Source: JAEUMY01 sp031394355 (lineage in GTDB: Bacteria > Pseudomonadota > Gammaproteobacteria > Burkholderiales > Usitatibacteraceae). Taken from it: a stretch of 64,000 nt of DNA. The notes beneath the pieces were generated by a model that saw only the letters and a program-made list of their open reading frames with translations, did no database searches and was not told the origin of the DNA. Location of the stretch: NCBI GenBank assembly GCA_031394355.1, contig JANNSU010000022.1:1-64000 (forward strand), in the 5' to 3' direction. Of the stretch, positions 60,551-64,000 are shown in pieces; position 1 is the stretch's first letter, and each line of letters begins with the position of its first letter. The translations under genes and the position numbers were made by a program.

Positions 60551-61189
60551 ATGTGGCAACTACTGGTCTACGGTGATTCACTCTCCTGGGGCATCAATCC
60601 GGGCACCCGCGAGCGCCATCCTTTCGGGGTGCGCTGGCCCACGGTGCTTGAACAGGGGCTGAGTGAAGCGGGTGCGAATATTCGCGTGCTGGAGGATTGC
60701 CTCAATGGTCGACGCACGGTATTCGACGACCCGTTCCTGCCCGGCCGCAATGGTTTGAACGAACTCGGCCAGACCATCGAGAAGCACTCGCCATTGGAAC
60801 TGGTCATCGTCATGCTGGGTACCAACGACTTCCAGTCCATGCACCCGCACAATGCCTGGCATGCCTCGCGGGGCATGGCTCGGTTGGTGAAGACCATTCG
60901 CGAGGCGCCCATTGAACCGGGCATACCCATGCCGACCGTTCTCATCGTCTGTCCACCACCGATCACCCGGCCAGCAGGGGCCATCGCACCCAAGTTTGAA
61001 GGTGGCGACAAGAAGTGCGTCGGATTGGCGGAGGCCTATCGCACATTGGCTGACGAACTGGGCTGCCCGTTCTTCGATGCCGGTACGGTCGTAGCCGCCA
61101 GCGAGGTGGATGGCGTTCATTTGGACGCATCAGCTCATCTGGCGCTGGGTCGGGCCATGGTGCCAGTGATCGCACCCCTCCTGGCTTAG
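60551..61189 (+). CDS. SGNH/GDSL hydrolase (arylesterase-like)
   Basis: 212-residue cytoplasmic hydrolase. Block I VYGDSLSWGINPG, block II-like CLNGRRTVFDDP, block III LGTNDFQ, and Asp and His in DGVHLDASAHLALG. The length and NGRRT motif fit the aryl-ester/acyl-CoA thioesterase group. A palindrome (60674-60685) gives GANIRVLED, a natural strand position. The ATG at 60551 is the family start. Confidence 0.9.
   Translation: MWQLLVYGDSLSWGINPGTRERHPFGVRWPTVLEQGLSEAGANIRVLEDCLNGRRTVFDDPFLPGRNGLNELGQTIEKHSPLELVIVMLGTNDFQSMHPHNAWHASRGMARLVKTIREAPIEPGIPMPTVLIVCPPPITRPAGAIAPKFEGGDKKCVGLAEAYRTLADELGCPFFDAGTVVAASEVDGVHLDASAHLALGRAMVPVIAPLLA
60674..60685. repeat. GCGAATATTCGC palindrome, site 22
   Basis: 12-mer inside the SGNH hydrolase gene, read as ANIR; the flanks are T and G. 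Confidence 0.97.
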
Positions 61190-61284
61190 CAGGCGCCGCC
61201 GCGTGGTCGGCGAATAGACGAAAATGCGGCAACCGGTGCGCTAATGTACCGTTCACAAATCAAAAACATTCCGCTCCCGCCACC

Positions 61285-62973
61285 ATGCACTCTGCATCGC
61301 CCACAAGACTTGCCGGCCACGTACTGGTCGACGCACTCATTTCCCAGGATGTGGACCACGTATTCTGTGTGCCCGGCGAAAGCTATCTCGCCGTGCTCGA
61401 TGGTTTGCATGATGTGAACGACCGCATCAAAACCATTGTCTGCCGTCAGGAAGGCGGTGCCGCAAATATGGCCGAGGCTTATGGCAAGCTCACCGGCAAG
61501 CCCGGCATCTGCATGGTCACGCGCGGCCCAGGTGCCACCAACGCCTCCATCGGCGTGCATACCGCATTCCAGGATTCGACACCGATGATCCTCTTCATCG
61601 GGCAGATCGGCAGCGACTGCACCGATCGCGAGGCGTTTCAGGAAGTGGACTATCGCCAGATGTTTGGCCCGCTGGCGAAATGGGTGGGGCAAATCGACCG
61701 CGCGGATCGCGTGGCGGAGTATGTGAGTCACGCCTTTCACGTAGCGCAATCGGGGCGCAAAGGGCCGGTGGTGCTGGCACTGCCCGAGGACATGCTCACC
61801 ACCGCTACTGCCCATGCGAATATTCGCAAGGCGCCGGTTGTTCAGGCGAGTCCCTCTGCTGCACAGATGCAGCAACTGCAAACTCTGCTCGCGGGCGCGA
61901 AGAAGCCGCTTGCAATCCTCGGTGGCAGTGGCTGGACCGGCGAGGCGCGCGAACAGTTCACGCGCTGGTGCGAAGTTTCGCAGCTGCCGGTGTCCTGCGC
62001 GTTCCGCTTCCAGGATTGCTTCGACAACAACCATTCGTTGTATTGCGGTGATGTCGGTATTGGCATCAATCCCAAGCTGGCTGCGCGCGTGAAGGATGCT
62101 GACGTGCTGCTCGTGCTCGGTCCGCGGCTGGGCGAGATGACCACCAGCGGCTACACGCTCATCGACATTCCCGTGCCGAAGCAGAAACTGATCCACGTCC
62201 ATACGGGGGCCAGCGAACTGGGCCGCGTGTACCAAGGTGAGCTGCTCATCAATTCAGGCATGCCGGAATTCATGGCCATGCTGGATCAGGTGAAACTGCC
62301 GGCGAATGCCTATCGCGAATATTCGCAAGCGGCGCGTGCCGACTACGAAGCCTGGCAGGCACCCGTGACCACGCCGGGCACATTGCAGATGTTCGAGGTG
62401 ATGAAGCATCTCAATGCGACCTTGCCTGCGGATGCCATCCTCACCAATGGCGCGGGCAATTATGCGACGTGGCTGCATCGCTACTACCGCTTCCGTGGTT
62501 TCAAGACCCAGCTGGCGCCGACTTCCGGCGCGATGGGTTATGGCGCGCCTGCCGCCGTCGCGGCAAAGATCGTGGCACCGCAGCGTGACGTGGTCTGCTT
62601 CGCGGGCGATGGCTGCTTTCTCATGAACGGGCAGGAGCTCGCCACCGCCGTGCAGTACAACGCGGGCACGATTTTCCTCGTCATCAACAACGGCATGTTC
62701 GGCACCATCCGCATGCATCAGGAGAAGACGTACCCGGCGCGCGTGCAGGGCACCGACCTGGTCAATCCCGACTTCGCTGCCTATGCGCGTGCTTTTGGTG
62801 CGATGGGTGAAGTGGTGTTGGAGACCAGCGAGTTCGCACCCGCCTTCGACCGCGCACTGGCCCACACCCGCGCAGGCAAAGGCCCCGCACTGCTGGAGCT
62901 GCGCATCGATCCGCAAGCCATCACACCCACCGCCACACTAGATTCCCTGCGCCGTACTGCGCAAAGACAGTGA
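61285..62973 (+). CDS. Thiamine-pyrophosphate enzyme (acetolactate synthase large-subunit-like)
   Basis: 562-residue TPP enzyme. Marks: the catalytic Glu in VCRQEGGAANMAEAYG, VTRGPGATNASIGVHTAFQDSTPMI, and the TPP/Mg motif GDGCFLMNGQELATAVQYNAGTIFLVINNGMFG. It resembles IlvB-like/benzoylformate-type enzymes; no regulatory subunit is adjacent, so valine/isoleucine synthesis is unlikely to be its role. Palindromes at 61816-61827 (HANIRKAP) and 62315-62326 (REYSQAA). It overlaps the membrane-protein frame after it. Confidence 0.9.
   Translation: MHSASPTRLAGHVLVDALISQDVDHVFCVPGESYLAVLDGLHDVNDRIKTIVCRQEGGAANMAEAYGKLTGKPGICMVTRGPGATNASIGVHTAFQDSTPMILFIGQIGSDCTDREAFQEVDYRQMFGPLAKWVGQIDRADRVAEYVSHAFHVAQSGRKGPVVLALPEDMLTTATAHANIRKAPVVQASPSAAQMQQLQTLLAGAKKPLAILGGSGWTGEAREQFTRWCEVSQLPVSCAFRFQDCFDNNHSLYCGDVGIGINPKLAARVKDADVLLVLGPRLGEMTTSGYTLIDIPVPKQKLIHVHTGASELGRVYQGELLINSGMPEFMAMLDQVKLPANAYREYSQAARADYEAWQAPVTTPGTLQMFEVMKHLNATLPADAILTNGAGNYATWLHRYYRFRGFKTQLAPTSGAMGYGAPAAVAAKIVAPQRDVVCFAGDGCFLMNGQELATAVQYNAGTIFLVINNGMFGTIRMHQEKTYPARVQGTDLVNPDFAAYARAFGAMGEVVLETSEFAPAFDRALAHTRAGKGPALLELRIDPQAITPTATLDSLRRTAQRQ
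61816..61827. repeat. GCGAATATTCGC palindrome, site 23
   Basis: Full 14-mer inside the TPP-enzyme gene, read as ANIR. Confidence 0.97.
62315..62326. repeat. GCGAATATTCGC palindrome, site 24
   Basis: 12-mer inside the TPP-enzyme gene, read as EYSQ; the flanks are C and A. Confidence 0.97.
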
Positions 62974-62978
62974 GCGCC

Positions 62979-63740
62979 ATGCTGGCACTCAAACTGGCGA
63001 TCGTGCCGGTGTTCATCCTTGGCATTTCGCTGGCGGGGCAGCGGTGGGGACCAACCATCGCGGGATGGCTTTCCGGCTTGCCTGTAGTGGCCGGGCCGAT
63101 CCTGTTTTTCATGGCGCGGGAGCAAGGTGCGGCCTTCGCAGCGGAGGCAGCCGTTGCGACAGCATCAGCAGTGTGCGGCTCCATCGCATTCAGCGCCGCG
63201 TATTCATGGACAGCAATCAGGCATCGTTGGCCGTTGTGCCTGCTTGCAGCGGTAGCGGTCTACTTCCTGATGATCGCGTTCCTCGCCTGGCTGGCACCGG
63301 GCGTAGCAGTCGCGGCGCTGATGAGTCTTGGATTGGTGATCGTGGCACCGCGTCTATTCCCGCAAGTAGAAGCTGCCGGCACGCCGGGACCCATGCCGAA
63401 AACAGAACTTGTCGTGCGCATGGTCGCGGGTGCCTCACTCGTGTTCCTTGCCACCTGGTTCGCTTCATCGCTTGGACCACGACTGTCCGGCCTCATCGCG
63501 ATGTTTCCAGTGCTTGGCACAGTGCTGGCGGTATTCAGCCACCGGCACGCGGGCGCTGCGTTCACCACGCAGCTTCTGCGCGGGATGGCGGCGGGCTTCT
63601 ACGCGTTCATCACGTTTTGTGTCGTGCTGGCGTTGACGCTGGTGCCTTGGGGGATCGGCGCGTCGTTCTCAGCGGCGGTGGTTGTGGCGCTGGTCGTTCA
63701 AGCTGGCGCTAAAGTGTTGCTCCTCCGCCGCCAGCATTGA
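62979..63740 (+). CDS. Small integral membrane protein
   Basis: 253-residue protein with about eight hydrophobic helices and two similar halves (VFILGISLAGQRWGPTIAGWLSGLPVVAGPILFF and the later VFLATWFASSLGPRLSGLIAMFPVLGTVLAVF), so an internal duplication is likely. Function unknown; transporter-like. The ATG at 62979 is chosen; a GTG at 62970 overlaps the upstream stop as GTGA and is also possible. Probably an operon with the TPP enzyme. Confidence 0.78.
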   Translation: MLALKLAIVPVFILGISLAGQRWGPTIAGWLSGLPVVAGPILFFMAREQGAAFAAEAAVATASAVCGSIAFSAAYSWTAIRHRWPLCLLAAVAVYFLMIAFLAWLAPGVAVAALMSLGLVIVAPRLFPQVEAAGTPGPMPKTELVVRMVAGASLVFLATWFASSLGPRLSGLIAMFPVLGTVLAVFSHRHAGAAFTTQLLRGMAAGFYAFITFCVVLALTLVPWGIGASFSAAVVVALVVQAGAKVLLLRRQH

Positions 63741-63747
63741 TGGCTCA

Positions 63748-63844
63748 TGCGAATATTGTCCTGAAATCGCTAAGGCGATTGCAGTCTCCCTTCGGGACCG
63801 CCTTCGGCGTCCAAGAGAAGTCCCCCGGACTTCTCTTAGTCGCA
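63748..63844 (+). mobile_element. 97-bp structured element, copy B
   Basis: TGCGAATATTGTCC start, core GGACCGCCTTCGGCGTCC at 63795-63812 (47 bases in), end TTAGTCGCA. Hairpins: AATCGC/GCGATT on the left and AAGAGAAGTCC/GGACTTCTCTT on the right. Intergenic, eight bases after the membrane gene stop and 20 before the amidase stop. Confidence 0.82.
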
Positions 63845-63863
63845 CTGCACACACACCCTGGCG

Positions 63864-64000
63864 CTACTTGATTCCAGCCACCGTCGTATTGCGCGACAGC
63901 GCAGGATTCTTCGCGAAGTAGGTCTTGATCCCGGACACGATGGCATCGGCCATCTTGTCCTGATACTTGGGATCGTTAAGCTTCTTCTCTTCCTCGATAT
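63864..64000 (-). CDS. C-terminal end of a probable N-acetylmuramoyl-L-alanine amidase (partial)
   Basis: The last 44 codons of a minus-strand gene that runs off the window. The end reads EEEKKLNDPKYQDKMADAIV then SGIKTYFAKNP and TTVAGIK, which matches the C-terminal helix of AmiC-type amidases (NPxEERxLxDPxYQxKxAxAIxxGIxxYF). Identity rests on this short part only. Confidence 0.6.
   Translation of the reverse strand, partial: IEEEKKLNDPKYQDKMADAIVSGIKTYFAKNPALSRNTTVAGIK

Noticed and set aside
63748..63844. tRNA or known small RNA gene at the 98-bp element
   Set aside because: The hairpins do not form a cloverleaf and no T-loop or CCA end is seen; the element family explains the structure.

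Overview
The window is chromosomal DNA of a high-GC gammaproteobacterium. The gene order pyrG-kdsA-eno-ftsB, a Pseudomonas-type aot/aru arginine cluster, an Oar-like TonB receptor and many REP-type repeats suggest the Xanthomonadales/Nevskiales side of the class; this placement is inference. No rRNA, tRNA, CRISPR array, phage or transposase gene was seen.

Layout. 0.2-3 kb: TonB-dependent receptor. 3.4-17.8 kb: an arginine module made of a secreted cyanophycinase, an arginine ABC transporter (aotJ, aotQ, aotM, aotP), an AstE/AspA-like hydrolase (aotO), an ArgR-type AraC regulator, and the arginine succinyltransferase pathway (aruC, aruF, aruG, aruD, aruB). The order matches the P. aeruginosa aot-argR-aru region, but aruE is missing and a cyanophycinase sits at the head. 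18-25 kb: GDSL lipoprotein, YdjM-like membrane protein, Fe superoxide dismutase, GGDEF-EAL protein, and an S9 peptidase behind a cobalamin-riboswitch-like leader. 25-32 kb: TPR-GGDEF proteins, an exonuclease/GIY-YIG fusion and an AraC regulator with a repeat domain. 32-49 kb: mostly minus-strand single genes (Rieske oxygenase, cyclophilin, SpeE-like protein, NYN RNase, CYTH protein, four VOC, two GNAT, two YjbR, a beta-CASP nuclease, UspA). 49-56 kb: alpha/beta hydrolase, a membrane gene with an unclear start, then pyrG-kdsA-eno-ftsB. 56-64 kb: mtnA, acyl-CoA synthetase, GNAT, DUF4397 lipoprotein, SGNH hydrolase, a TPP enzyme with a membrane protein, and the 3' end of a probable cell-wall amidase.

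The most unusual content is repeat DNA. The 12-bp palindrome GCGAATATTCGC occurs 24 times (16 as the 14-mer TGCGAATATTCGCA), 17 times inside genes and in all three reading frames (encoding ANIR, EYSQ or RIFA), where well under one copy is expected. Four 97-98 bp elements (6025-6122, 25159-25256, 34967-35064, 63748-63844) start with TGCGAATATT and end with CGCA or CGCG, so their ends joined recreate the palindrome. They share an 18-bp core at a fixed offset and carry hairpins whose sequences differ while pairing is kept. One lies in frame inside a SpeE-like gene. Together these look like a family of small structured elements tied to a palindromic site, possibly undescribed. A second theme is arrays of 7-bp repeats with different unit sequences, several in the leaders of genes.
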